Origin: Ignatzschineria rhizosphaerae
GTDB lineage: Bacteria > Pseudomonadota > Gammaproteobacteria > Cardiobacteriales > Wohlfahrtiimonadaceae
Assembly (NCBI RefSeq): GCF_022655595.1
Contig: NZ_CP093379.1
Span: forward strand, 740,501-804,500
Reading direction: 5' to 3'
Length of the DNA: 64,000 nt
Shown in pieces: positions 54,220 through 64,000 of this stretch. Under the pieces are notes generated by a model. The model made no database searches and had not been told where the DNA came from. It saw only the letters and a list, made by a program, of their open reading frames with translations. Numbering within the stretch: the first letter of the stretch is position 1; each line of letters starts with the position of its first letter. Both the position numbers and the translations under genes were made by a program.

Positions 54220-55152
54220 TTAACGAGAGATTGGTAGTTTACTGCCGGAGAGTGACCTCTCAAGAAGAACATCTTCTCTAAATTGGTAGAGTCTTGCAGG
54301 TCTTCCTGGCCCGCTTTGATCCATCTTGCCAGTCTCTTCAATCAGTTCTTGCTGGGCGATAAAGCGTCTAAAATTTTGTTTATGAAGGGTAATACCAGCA
54401 AGTGCTTCAATGCTCTGCTGTAACTGTAATAAGGTAAATACGGGCGGCATGAGTTCAAAAATAACCGGACGATATTTTATTTTAGCGCGTAATCTTGCCA
54501 TTGCTGAAGCAAGTACTCGACGATGATCGTGATTCATCGACTTGCCGCAAAAGAGTTTAGGTACTTCTTCTCTGTTTGATGCTTCTGGCAAGATACCGAC
54601 TTCATACATCAGCTCATAACGCTGTAAAACATATTCTTCATTCCAAGAAAAGGGCGAAATTCCCCAGCAGAGCTTTACACGCTGTTCACGGGATTTTTGT
54701 TCTGCGATTGTATTGCCGGCATTAATCCAGTGCCGAAAAATAGGATAGAGATACTGTTCAATAAAATCAGGGCGGCCATTACGATGATCTTCCCAAGGAA
54801 AATAGGTATACCAATCTTGCCATATTGCCACTGATTCCAGCGGCTTTGTCTCTTCTCGAACAAGTCCTAAGTAACTAATATAAATAAGGTAGTGCCCTGA
54901 TGATGTTTTTCGCTGTGTATCGACAAAGGTATAGAGCTGTTCAACATAACCAAGAGATTGATGAGTTTGCGTTTCAACCCATTGGCGAACGCCGGCTTGG
55001 AGCGACTTATGAATTGGGCTTAAAGGACCATTAGGTAAGGTATTTCCATGATCAACCGTTAGCACTTTTGCTGTAGAATCTGTGACAGCGATAAGCACAG
55101 CCGCAAGCTCTGTTGTGCCTTCTTTAGGGAGATTTTGGAAAGGTTTTACCAT
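54220..55152 (-). CDS. nadQ: NAD biosynthesis regulator, Nudix-like NadQ/NrtR family
   Basis: A 310-residue protein with a degenerate Nudix-like N-terminal domain (about 10-160; LGYVEQLYTFVD and WYTYFPWEDHRNGRP are typical of the COG4111 group). A C-terminal NrtR-type winged helix follows (about 220-300; ELMPPVFTLLQLQQSIEAL, GITLHKQNFRRFI, GRPARLYQF). No intact Nudix box (GX5EX7REUXEEXGU) is visible, so it is probably a sensor, not a hydrolase. It converges on nadA with 13 bases between stops. Repression of nadA and nadC through the paired palindromes is inferred from context. Confidence 0.8.
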   Translation of the reverse strand: MVKPFQNLPKEGTTELAAVLIAVTDSTAKVLTVDHGNTLPNGPLSPIHKSLQAGVRQWVETQTHQSLGYVEQLYTFVDTQRKTSSGHYLIYISYLGLVREETKPLESVAIWQDWYTYFPWEDHRNGRPDFIEQYLYPIFRHWINAGNTIAEQKSREQRVKLCWGISPFSWNEEYVLQRYELMYEVGILPEASNREEVPKLFCGKSMNHDHRRVLASAMARLRAKIKYRPVIFELMPPVFTLLQLQQSIEALAGITLHKQNFRRFIAQQELIEETGKMDQSGPGRPARLYQFREDVLLERSLSGSKLPISR

Positions 55153-55248
55153 AAATGGATCACTTTAATTCGTTGTTGAATGTGAAGCTATTATAGGGGA
55201 AAGCCTCTGTAATAGGTACTTTTCTTAAATTTTATGCAGTTGCGAATA

Positions 55249-56151
55249 TTAACGATGAAAAGTCACTTTTCTAAATTTCTTAAATTGGGAGATAAAGAGC
55301 CCACAAAGTACAAGTGCAATGCCGCTGCCAGACATTAAGGTGATTTTTTCATTTAGAATCATTATGGAGAAGATCACAGTTACCATGGGAACTACATTAA
55401 TATAAAGACTTGCCTTAATCGCGCCAAGTGCTCGAAGCGCCATATTCCAGGTAACAAAACAGATGGCAGAAGCCCCTAAACCAAGGAAGATGAGATTTAA
55501 AATAACGGTGGTATTGAGGTAATTTTGAATCTCAAAATGCGTTTGGAAAAAAGGTAACATCGGAACCATAAAGAGAATCCCATAGAGAAAGGTTCGGCGC
55601 GTTGTTTGAATTGTGTTATAGCCAAAGGTGCTAATTTTTTTAGAGAAAATAGAGTAAAAGGACCAAATAATTGCCGCAAGCAGTGCTAAGAAATCTCCTT
55701 TAAGATTAATCTGTAGTTCAGTTGCGCCACTAAAGCTCATCAAGCCAACGCCGGTAAAAGAGAGAATCATGCCGATAAAAAATTGCGGACGAATCTCTTC
55801 ATCTTTTAAGAATATCTTCGCTAAAAGAACGGTAAAGAATGGCGAAGTTGAGGCAATTAATGCAGCATTAGAAGCAAAGGTATAGAGAAGCGCATTATTT
55901 TCAAATAGGTAATACAGCGTGATGCCGCAAAAGCCGGCGGCGGCAAAATAGAGCTCTTGTTTTACTGTTGTGCCTTTGAGCCTTTTGGGAAATAAAATCA
56001 TCAAAAAGCATGCACCCATGACAAAACGGGTAAAAAGAATCTCTAAAGGGGTGAGCGCATGTTGCAGTAATACTTTGGTTGAGACGAAGGTTGTTCCCCA
56101 CAGTAAAATTGTTAACAGCGCAAGCGTATGCCCTTTAAGCTCTTGATTCAT
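55249..56151 (-). CDS. EamA/DMT-family transporter
   Basis: A 300-residue ten-helix protein with two EamA repeats (about 8-140 and 150-290), including LLWGTTFVSTKVLLQHALTP at the start and GASAICFVTWNMALRALGA in the second repeat. It belongs to the RhaT/YdcZ-like exporters of the superfamily. AGGATC precedes the ATG. It stands between nadQ and the AraC-type gene on the same strand, with gaps too long to show an operon. Substrate unknown. Confidence 0.85.
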   Translation of the reverse strand: MNQELKGHTLALLTILLWGTTFVSTKVLLQHALTPLEILFTRFVMGACFLMILFPKRLKGTTVKQELYFAAAGFCGITLYYLFENNALLYTFASNAALIASTSPFFTVLLAKIFLKDEEIRPQFFIGMILSFTGVGLMSFSGATELQINLKGDFLALLAAIIWSFYSIFSKKISTFGYNTIQTTRRTFLYGILFMVPMLPFFQTHFEIQNYLNTTVILNLIFLGLGASAICFVTWNMALRALGAIKASLYINVVPMVTVIFSIMILNEKITLMSGSGIALVLCGLFISQFKKFRKVTFHR

Positions 56152-56320
56152 CGTTGATCCTAAGAAATATAGTGTTTAACCCTGATTGGGTTAAAGCGAA
56201 TAAAATTCCAGCGCATTGTAGCTTAGAATAGGATTTCAATAAATAGAAATCTCCTAGTTACCTTTTAAGTAGCATGAGAAGGTTAAGCTTTTATTGGTCG
56301 ATATGAAACATTTTAATAAG

Positions 56321-56356
56321 TCAAAAGCGAGTATCTTTATGATCACTCGCTTTTGA
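56321..56356 (-). terminator. Terminator after the AraC-family gene
   Basis: TCAAAAGCGAGT and ACTCGCTTTTGA are perfect 12-bp arms with a 12-base loop; the T-run on the minus strand is short. Confidence 0.6.
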
Positions 56357-56391
56357 AGTTTTCCTCCTTAAAAGGGGTAAGGTGCTAACTA

Positions 56392-57237
56392 CTATTTTAA
56401 CAATAGTAAGATATCAGTCATTAACTCATGTTCAGGTACTTCATGAATAAAGTTATGATATTGGAAGAATACAGGAAAATCTGCTGCTTCCTCTTGATAC
56501 TCGTTTAGCCATTGACGATAAAGATAGTAGATACACTCATTTAACTCATTGTGAGAACCGATGTGTGTCAGTTTTGCATAACGGCCGGCTGGAATTTCTC
56601 CTTGGGCAATTTCATGGGTGAAGTTTGGTAAGTCTTGCGTAATTGAACCTGCAATATCAAAGCGAAAATTTTCAGGATCTTCTAAAGGATCCGAGTAAGG
56701 AATGCCGTATGTATGACTACTTTTGATCGGAGATAGCCCTGTCTCTTTACGCCATATCATAAAGTGATTAGCTGTTTCTAGGACCTTTTGTGGGTGTCCT
56801 TGATGGGTTAAATAGGCGATCTTTTCTGATTTTCTTTGGATAATGTCAACATTCATCATCGTATTTCTCCGTGGTAAATTGTAATGTAATTTATGATGCC
56901 AATTTTGCCAATGAGGAGCTGATCGAAACTCACTTGGTGTTTGCCCTGTGAGTTTCTTAAATGCACGAGTAAAAGCTTCATGACTTTCAAAGCCTGCATC
57001 TATCGCTATTTCTAAGATGTTCATCTGAAGATGAAATGCGAGTTGATAAGATGCGCGTTTAAAGCGGCATAAAACAATAAAACGAGTAACAGAAACTCCT
57101 GTATAAGCGCTAAAGATCCGATGGAAATGGAACTTTGAAAAGCCGCTTAATTGATAAATTGCTTCAATATCTAATTTTTCATCTAAGTGGAACTGGATAT
57201 AATCGCTAATTTGTTGGATCTGTTGTTCGTAATTCAT
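56392..57237 (-). CDS. AraC-family regulator with GyrI-like effector domain
   Basis: A 281-residue regulator with the order AraC HTH first (about residues 8-107; IYQLSGFSKFHFHRIFSAY and IDAGFESHEAFTRAFKKL) and then a GyrI-like small-molecule-binding domain (about 125-280; AYLTHQGHP, GRYAKLTHIGSHNEL). Members such as Rob/SbmC-type fusions bind drugs or cationic compounds. AAGGAGAAATC precedes the ATG. It is divergent from the lipoprotein gene at 57502. Target genes are not identified. Confidence 0.9.
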   Translation of the reverse strand: MNYEQQIQQISDYIQFHLDEKLDIEAIYQLSGFSKFHFHRIFSAYTGVSVTRFIVLCRFKRASYQLAFHLQMNILEIAIDAGFESHEAFTRAFKKLTGQTPSEFRSAPHWQNWHHKLHYNLPRRNTMMNVDIIQRKSEKIAYLTHQGHPQKVLETANHFMIWRKETGLSPIKSSHTYGIPYSDPLEDPENFRFDIAGSITQDLPNFTHEIAQGEIPAGRYAKLTHIGSHNELNECIYYLYRQWLNEYQEEAADFPVFFQYHNFIHEVPEHELMTDILLLLK

Positions 57238-57501
57238 GATTTCTCCTTCATTTGCTAAGAAGGATTATGAGGTTGATGACAATGTTTTTTTTGATCAATC
57301 TTGCGATATTGCAAAAATCTTTAAAGTGAAGTGATAAGAGCTACTTCAATATTCGTTACAGAGTTTCATTATCGCATGATAAATCTGATTATTGTTTTTA
57401 ATTATAAAATCATGTACTTAATGCTTATTTTGTAAAAAAATATCGGCAATAAAGCATGGGTTTAGTATTATCTTTTTACTAAAAAGAGATAAAAGGTCAA
57501 T

Positions 57502-58416
57502 ATGAAAAAAAATCGTCAAATGTTAAAAGCCGTAAGAATGGGCGCAATAATCGGGATAGCTTTAATATTCTTAGCGGCTTGTGATAGCTCTGAGTCTTTA
57601 AGTGGTCAACATGGGAACTTTTATTTTAGTAACCCTACTAAAGAAGTCATTTCTTTTAAGGTTGATCATAAAATCTATGAAGTAGCGCCTAATGAAAGCG
57701 GAAAAATCGAGTTATCATCAGGCATGCATCAAATGGTGAATCAGCGCGGAGATGTGACGAGCTTTATGGTATTTGATAATAATAATGGGGGAATTTTAAA
57801 CCCAGAAAATCAAATCTATTATGAATTAGCAATGGCGTACGTTGTCGATGGAAAAGGTAAAGGATTTATACCTACATCTTATTCTATTATGATAAATGGG
57901 CATGAGCTAAGAATCCCTGTTAGAAGCGCAAATGAGCCAATTATTGATGGTAAACTATTTACGTGTAATTACGGGGTAGGAGAACAACTTCCTGCAGAAA
58001 TTATCACCTATAATCCTAACGATGAAGGTAAAATTCGTCATAAATGCTTTGATAAAACGGAGCTTATCAGTTTTTTAAAATCGGATTTTAATATGGATTT
58101 AACCTCTTCTAAAGGGGCTCAAGCTGATGATTCTATTACACACCATTTTACAACAGAGATTCCTCAAGTAACCTTCTTAGATGCAAAGACACAAAGCATC
58201 GCAGAGCAGATCATCACATTATTGCAAGAGCTGAAAACAACAGATAATACAGCCATTCATAAAGCTTCCAATAAAAAGTTTGGTGAGCTTATTTCAGATC
58301 TTGTCATGGCACATATTAAAGACGAATATGCCGGAGATAGGGCTCAAAATGAGCTTTATAATAATTTTGTAGAGCAAGTATCAGATTTGCAGAGTTATGG
58401 TGTTTTACTGAGATAG
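57502..58416 (+). CDS. Lipoprotein of unknown function
   Basis: A 304-residue predicted lipoprotein with a basic N-terminus, hydrophobic stretch (about 12-25) and lipobox LAAC (Cys near 27). The middle region is beta-rich (FYFSNPTKEVISFKVDHK) and the C-terminal third helical. No known family is recognised. AAAGG lies before the ATG and a terminator follows, so it is an independent unit. Confidence 0.7.
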   Translation: MKKNRQMLKAVRMGAIIGIALIFLAACDSSESLSGQHGNFYFSNPTKEVISFKVDHKIYEVAPNESGKIELSSGMHQMVNQRGDVTSFMVFDNNNGGILNPENQIYYELAMAYVVDGKGKGFIPTSYSIMINGHELRIPVRSANEPIIDGKLFTCNYGVGEQLPAEIITYNPNDEGKIRHKCFDKTELISFLKSDFNMDLTSSKGAQADDSITHHFTTEIPQVTFLDAKTQSIAEQIITLLQELKTTDNTAIHKASNKKFGELISDLVMAHIKDEYAGDRAQNELYNNFVEQVSDLQSYGVLLR

Positions 58417-58445
58417 GCGTGGATTATAGGTAAATTAAATATTAG

Positions 58446-58470
58446 AGCCCCTTATTAAAGGGGCTTTTTT
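58446..58470 (+). terminator. Terminator after the 57502 lipoprotein gene
   Basis: AGCCCCTT and AAGGGGCT arms with a 4-base loop and six T. Confidence 0.88.
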
Positions 58471-58765
58471 ATACTGAAATTTAGGGGGATTCATAATTGA
58501 CTCGATTGCCGTAAATGCAATTCTGCAATGCGTAAAATGCACTATGCTTATTGCTTAAAAATCGCTAGATTGAATAAAAGCTTCCTAATAGGTAATTGTT
58601 TAATAAATATGATAATGATTTGTAATTTATCAATGATTTTACCAATAAGAAAGTGAGTTTTCCCTTCATCTGATGGTGAGAAGGGTATATACAAAATCAC
58701 AGCGGTTTCTTGGCATTAATTTTGCCTTTAAACATATTTAATCTTTATAAAAGCAGAGTAATGAA
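58471..58765. other. Non-coding stretch before the MmgE/PrpD gene
   Basis: About 295 bases without a gene. It presumably contains the promoter of the MmgE/PrpD cluster; no clear operator is seen. Confidence 0.4.
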
Positions 58766-60130
58766 ATGAATAGTACTGAGAAATTAGCCCAGTTTATTGC
58801 CGATAGTAGTTATGAGGATCTTCCTGCATCAGTAATAGAGACGATGAAAGGGCTTTTATTAGATTGGTTCGGATCAGCAATTGCAGGGAGTCAATTTTAC
58901 CCTAGTAATTTATTTCGTCATTATGCAAAGCATATGGGACCTGAATTTGGTGTGAGTACCATCATCGGTGAGGAAGAAGGAACAAGTCCTTATTTTGCAG
59001 CTTTAGTAAATGGTGCTAGTGGGCATTTGTTGGAGCAAGATGATTTGCATAATAGTTCGGTTTTTCATCCAGCAACTGTTGTTTTTCCTGCAGTTTTAGC
59101 TGCTGGAGAAGATTTGGGCGTCTCTGGGAAAGATTTTTTATTAGCGTCAGTAATGGGATATGAAGCGGGGATTCGTATTGGAGAGTTTCTTGGTTTATCT
59201 CATTATCAAGTATTTCATACAACATCGACAGTAGGTTCTATTTCATCGGCCATTGCGGTTGGTAAGTTAATGAATTTTGATAGTGAACAGATGTTGAATT
59301 TGATAGGGAGTGCTGCAACACAATCAGCTGGTCTTTGGGCATTTCTAGAAGATGCTGCTGATTCTAAGCAATTACATACAGCAAAAGCCAATGCTAATGG
59401 TATTTTAGCAGCCTATATGACACGAGAGGGATTAAAGGGAGCAAAAAATGCCTTAGAGAGTTTGCAAGGATTAGGTAAAGGCATGTCACAGGATGCAGAT
59501 GCTACCTTTTTATCTGATAGATTAGGGGAACGTTGGGCATCTATAGAAACGTCTTTTAAATATCATGCTTCTTGTCGACATACCCACCCTGCAGGAGATG
59601 CTTTACTGCAGTTATTAGATGAATATCAATTAGATCCAAAGAAGATAACTCAAGTAAAAGCTTACGTGCATCAAGCGGCGATTGATGTGTTAGGTGCTGT
59701 AACGATTCCACAAACGATCCATCAAGCGAAGTTTTCGATGGGAACAGTGATGGGATTATTGGCATTTTATGGGAAGGCCGGGCTTTTTGAGTTTTCACAA
59801 TATGCTTTAGAAGATGCTGATGTTAGAGCTTTTAGAGAAAAGGTTGTGATGGAGTTAGATCCACAAGTAGATAAGGCTTATCCAAAGGAGTGGCAAGGGA
59901 AAGTCTCTGTTAAAACCGATGATGAGAAGGAGTATTGCTATTTTTTACAATACCCTAAAGGAGATCCTGAAAATCCTTTAACAAAAGCGGAGTTAGAAGA
60001 AAAATTTAATCAGCTACTTTTATTTTCCAATAGTGAGAATCTCTTAACTCAACAAGTAGAGTTTATCACTCAAATTTGGCAATTAGAGACAATGCCTGAG
60101 ATTAGAATGTTAAGAAAATTTTTATCATAG
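58766..60130 (+). CDS. MmgE/PrpD family protein
   Basis: A 454-residue enzyme of the MmgE/PrpD fold, which includes 2-methylcitrate dehydratase, cis-aconitate decarboxylase and iminodisuccinate epimerase. Visible family blocks are LLLDWFGSAIAGS (about 30-42), NGASGHLLEQDDLHNSSVFHP (two blocks, about 87-107), TQSAGLWAFLEDA, KQLHTAKANANGILAA, and FKYHASCRHTHPAGDALL with the conserved histidines. It is shorter than PrpD proper and lacks partners for 2-methylcitrate metabolism (prpB, prpC), so the substrate is open. First gene of a cluster with a TRAP receptor and an SdhA-like flavoprotein. Confidence 0.88.
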   Translation: MNSTEKLAQFIADSSYEDLPASVIETMKGLLLDWFGSAIAGSQFYPSNLFRHYAKHMGPEFGVSTIIGEEEGTSPYFAALVNGASGHLLEQDDLHNSSVFHPATVVFPAVLAAGEDLGVSGKDFLLASVMGYEAGIRIGEFLGLSHYQVFHTTSTVGSISSAIAVGKLMNFDSEQMLNLIGSAATQSAGLWAFLEDAADSKQLHTAKANANGILAAYMTREGLKGAKNALESLQGLGKGMSQDADATFLSDRLGERWASIETSFKYHASCRHTHPAGDALLQLLDEYQLDPKKITQVKAYVHQAAIDVLGAVTIPQTIHQAKFSMGTVMGLLAFYGKAGLFEFSQYALEDADVRAFREKVVMELDPQVDKAYPKEWQGKVSVKTDDEKEYCYFLQYPKGDPENPLTKAELEEKFNQLLLFSNSENLLTQQVEFITQIWQLETMPEIRMLRKFLS

Positions 60131-60291
60131 ATTATACAAGGGAGGTTGGTGTTAAGTATTTCAAAGGATAGACCATCAATAGGCAATCAATATTTTAATA
60201 ATAAATATGATGATTTGTTAAAGCTGAAATGGATATTTCAGGATGACTTTAATAAAGATCTTTAATAGAAATTGACATTGATAACAGCTAA

Positions 60292-61341
<1,050 letters not shown>

Positions 61342-61521
61342 TTCTTTATCAGAAATAGAGCTGTTTAATGGGCCGTAAATTAAACCTAAGTCAATTTTTT
61401 ATCATCTCATTAGGTAGCTCTTTTATATCATGGGCATAGTAATTTTATCAGTTTTATAAAAGATATAAGATTGGTCTTAATAAAAATAATAAGTGTTGAT
61501 CACAAAAAGATTGGAGTGAGC

Positions 61522-63321
61522 ATGAAGGGTGAGATCTACAAAGATTATCGAATAATCGAACATCAATATGATGTTGTTGTCGTGGGAGCTGGAGGTGCAG
61601 GGTTACGTGCAACTTTAGGTATGGCTGAGAAGGGATTAAAAACAGCTTGTGTGACAAAAGTTTTTCCTACAAGATCTCACACAGTTGCCGCACAAGGTGG
61701 AATTTCAGCTGCATTAGGGAATATGGGGGAAGATGATTGGCGTTATCATATGTATGATACCGTTAAAGGATCTGATTGGCTTGGTGATCAAGATGCTATT
61801 GAGTATCTCTGTCGAGAAGCGATTCCAGCGATCATAGAACTGGAACATTATGGGATGCCTTTTTCTAGAACGAAGGAAGGAAAAATCTATCAACGTTCAT
61901 TAGGTGGAATGACTGCGCATTATGGTAAAGTGCCGGCACAAAGAGCGTGCGCTGCTGCCGATAGAACCGGCCACGCAATGCTTCATACGCTTTATCAACA
62001 AGCGTTAAAACATCAGGCAGAGTTTTTTATTGAATATTTTGCGCTAGATCTCATGATGGTGGAAGGGGAATGCCGAGGAGTTGTTGCTTGGGATTTAGCT
62101 GAGGGCACGATGCATGTATTTCGTTCCCAAATGGTTGTTTTAGCAACAGGTGGTTATGGGAGAGCATATTTTTCTGCAACAAGTGCACATACATGTACCG
62201 GTGATGGGAATGGAATGGTAGCTCGTGCAGGATTACCTCTACAAGATATGGAGTTTGTACAATTTCACCCAACAGGAATATATGGTTCAGGATGTCTGAT
62301 TACAGAGGGTGTTAGGGGGGAAGGAGGGTTTTTAACGAATGCCAATGGTGAGCGTTTTATGGAGCGTTATGCCCCTAATGCTAAAGATTTAGCCTCTAGA
62401 GATGTTGTATCTCGTTCTATGTTGATTGAAATTCGAGAAGGACGAGGTGTTGGGCCTTTAAAAGACCATGTTTATCTTCATCTAGAACATTTGGGATCTG
62501 ATATTATTTTTGATCGTCTGCCTACAATCGCTGAAAGTGCACAAACATTTGCTGGTGTTGATGTGACTAAAGCTCCCATTCCTGTGATTCCTACGGTTCA
62601 TTATAATATGGGCGGTATTCCAACAAATTATTATGGGGAAGTCGTGACATTAAAAGAGGGAAACCCAGATTATGTTGTTTCAGGATTAATGGCTTTAGGA
62701 GAAGCAGGGTGTGTTTCTGTACATGGCGCTAACCGATTAGGCTCAAATTCTCTTTTAGATTTGATAGTTTTTGGGCGTGCCGCTGCTAATCGTTGTGCGG
62801 AGATTTTAACGCCTCACGGTCATGTAGCTGAAGTTCCTAAGGCTGTGATAATGACTATTTTGGATCGATTTGATCAAATTCGCCACGCTAATGGTGAGAT
62901 ACCAACAGCAAAGCTGCGTGATAAAATGCAACGAGCAATGCAAAAAGATGTTGCTGTTTTTAGAACGAAAGAGACCTTAAAAGAGGGGCTAGAATCAGTG
63001 AAAGATGCTTATCTTGCTTTTAAGAATATTAAAGTTTTTGATAGAAGCTTAATTTGGAATTCTGATTTAGTGGAGACTTTAGAGCTTGCTAATTTACTGG
63101 CTTGTTCTATGACAACAGTAGCTTCTGCTTATAATCGTCAAGAATCTAGAGGTGCTCATGCAAGGGAAGATTTTCCGTTAAGAGATGATGTGACGTGGAT
63201 GAAGCATACTTTAGCGTGGGTTAATAGTGAAGGGGATGTGAAGATTGACTATCGACCTGTTCATACTTATACGCTAACAGATGAGATTGCTTATATACCA
63301 CCAGAAGAACGATCTTATTAA
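61522..63321 (+). CDS. Orphan succinate dehydrogenase/fumarate reductase-type flavoprotein
   Basis: A 599-residue SdhA-like flavoprotein. FAD loop [15 protein letters not shown] (about 16-30), the covalent-FAD histidine in [13 protein letters not shown] (about 51), active-site [20 protein letters not shown], the catalytic arginine in SRDVVSRSM (about 292), [10 protein letters not shown] and [18 protein letters not shown]. The C-terminal [14 protein letters not shown], used for assembly with SdhB, is intact. It is full length and strongly SdhA-like, but no sdhB, sdhC or sdhD adjoins it. The ATG at 61522 has GGAG five bases upstream. It may oxidise succinate or a substituted succinate from the neighbouring pathway, borrowing SdhB. 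Confidence 0.9.
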   Translation: MKGEIYKDYRIIEHQYDVVVVGAGGAGLRATLGMAEKGLKTACVTKVFPTRSHTVAAQGGISAALGNMGEDDWRYHMYDTVKGSDWLGDQDAIEYLCREAIPAIIELEHYGMPFSRTKEGKIYQRSLGGMTAHYGKVPAQRACAAADRTGHAMLHTLYQQALKHQAEFFIEYFALDLMMVEGECRGVVAWDLAEGTMHVFRSQMVVLATGGYGRAYFSATSAHTCTGDGNGMVARAGLPLQDMEFVQFHPTGIYGSGCLITEGVRGEGGFLTNANGERFMERYAPNAKDLASRDVVSRSMLIEIREGRGVGPLKDHVYLHLEHLGSDIIFDRLPTIAESAQTFAGVDVTKAPIPVIPTVHYNMGGIPTNYYGEVVTLKEGNPDYVVSGLMALGEAGCVSVHGANRLGSNSLLDLIVFGRAAANRCAEILTPHGHVAEVPKAVIMTILDRFDQIRHANGEIPTAKLRDKMQRAMQKDVAVFRTKETLKEGLESVKDAYLAFKNIKVFDRSLIWNSDLVETLELANLLACSMTTVASAYNRQESRGAHAREDFPLRDDVTWMKHTLAWVNSEGDVKIDYRPVHTYTLTDEIAYIPPEERSY

Positions 63322-63337
63322 TATGGAGATATCTTAG

Positions 63338-64000
63338 ATGAGTAAAAGTCATTTAGTTGAATTTAAACAGTTACGATATTTTGCACATGTGGCTGAATTT
63401 GCAAGTTTTACAAAGGCGGCAAATTATCTCGATATCTCTCCTTCTGTACTAAGTCGTCAAGTTCGTAAATTGGAGGTAGATTTAGGGAAGACATTACTGA
63501 TTAGAGATGGTCGAGGGGTTATTTTAACCGAGTCTGGATATATATTATTAGAACATTGCCGAAAGATGCTGACAGCGCTAGATGATGCGGTAGAAGCAGT
63601 AATGGATGCTCAGTTATCAGGAAATGTTTCTTTAGGGTTTCCCCCAACATTAGCACGTTATTTTTCGGTACCGATTATTAGAGCTTTTCATGATTTAATG
63701 CCCAAAGCGAAGTTACGGGTTATTGAGGAATCTACGGTTTCTATTGAAGAGAGTATTATTACTGGTCGTCTTGACATGGGGTTAATTTATAACCCTATTC
63801 ATGCACAAGATTTAGATTTGGTCTTTTTGTTGAAAGAATACCTTTATTTAATTGCCCCAAAAGAGACAATTTTAGAGTGTGATGTTAATGGGGTTTCTTT
63901 GCAAAAGGCTGCAAAGCTTCCATTGATCTTACCCGCTTATCCTAATGGTCATCGCCGATTAATAGAGGCTGAAATGATTAAATCGGCTTGTAAGCCTAAT
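63338..64000 (+). CDS. LysR-family regulator, cut by the window end
   Basis: The first 221 codons of a LysR-type protein, open to the last base. The HTH spans about residues 9-66 (ASFTKAANYLDISPSVLSRQ), followed by the effector-binding domain (SLGFPPTLARYFSVPII, about 96-112). The GFPPT segment recalls the Nac/CynR-like subgroup. GGAG lies ten bases before the ATG. It starts 16 bases after the flavoprotein stop on the same strand, so it is probably the operon's own regulator; unlike usual LysR genes it is not divergent. Confidence 0.88.
   Translation, partial: MSKSHLVEFKQLRYFAHVAEFASFTKAANYLDISPSVLSRQVRKLEVDLGKTLLIRDGRGVILTESGYILLEHCRKMLTALDDAVEAVMDAQLSGNVSLGFPPTLARYFSVPIIRAFHDLMPKAKLRVIEESTVSIEESIITGRLDMGLIYNPIHAQDLDLVFLLKEYLYLIAPKETILECDVNGVSLQKAAKLPLILPAYPNGHRRLIEAEMIKSACKPN

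Overview
The window is from an AT-rich gammaproteobacterium. The gene set (gatB, ilvD, ychJ, comEC, a split trp operon with a fused trpCF, nadA/nadC with a NadQ-type regulator, TonB-dependent iron uptake, gabT/gabD) and the low GC fit the Cardiobacteriales (Ignatzschineria/Wohlfahrtiimonas type). The taxonomic call is inference from gene content and composition; no 16S rRNA gene is present. Genes lie in both directions, with short intergenic gaps and many recognisable rho-independent terminators.

Layout. 0-8 kb: the 3' end of gatB, a DeoR-type regulator, comEC whose nuclease-like domain has lost metal ligands, ychJ and ilvD. 7.4-8.5 kb: three identical tRNA-Asn(GTT) genes, each a complete unit with its own promoter and terminator. 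8.6-10.7 kb: NAD salvage and synthesis (pncB-type, nadE). 10.8-12.8 kb: a metallophosphoesterase gene broken by an in-frame TGA, and a membrane protein. 12.8-18.1 kb: a complete trp control region (sigma70 promoter, leader peptide with Trp-Trp, attenuator) directly in front of trpD-trpCF-trpB-trpA, without trpE or trpG. 18.1-21.9 kb: a small membrane protein, an isochorismatase-family hydrolase and a SLC13 permease. 21.9-29.9 kb: a siderophore import locus (TetR regulator, TonB-dependent receptor, two YbtP/YbtQ-like half-transporters, YbtX-like MFS).

30-37 kb: a long non-coding stretch with one 60-residue gene, then a LysR-linked cluster (tartrate/D-malate dehydrogenase, MFS carrier, asparaginase-family enzyme). 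37-41.5 kb: GABA catabolism (PucR regulator, gabT, gabD). 41.7-43.5 kb: an unrecognised protein translationally coupled to a DMT exporter. 43.5-50.6 kb: a self-contained catabolic regulon: MFS carrier, Baeyer-Villiger-type flavin monooxygenase, HSL-type esterase, SDR dehydrogenase and an iron-dependent alcohol dehydrogenase around a LacI regulator, tied together by three copies of a 16-bp palindrome. 51-55 kb: de novo NAD synthesis (nadC, nadA) with matching 21-bp palindromes in front of both genes and a NadQ/NrtR-type regulator next to nadA. 55-58.4 kb: a DMT transporter, an AraC/GyrI-like regulator and a lipoprotein. 58.7-64 kb: MmgE/PrpD enzyme, TRAP solute receptor, an orphan SdhA-like flavoprotein and a LysR regulator cut by the window end.

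How it works together. Housekeeping genes alternate with accessory catabolic blocks, each with its own regulator (LysR, PucR, LacI, LysR). A family of about 160-bp inverted-repeat elements (MITE-like) occupies intergenic gaps between 15.7 and 30.1 kb. The best candidates for something new are the LacI/monooxygenase regulon, the orphan SdhA/DctP/PrpD cluster, the NadQ operators and the MITE family.
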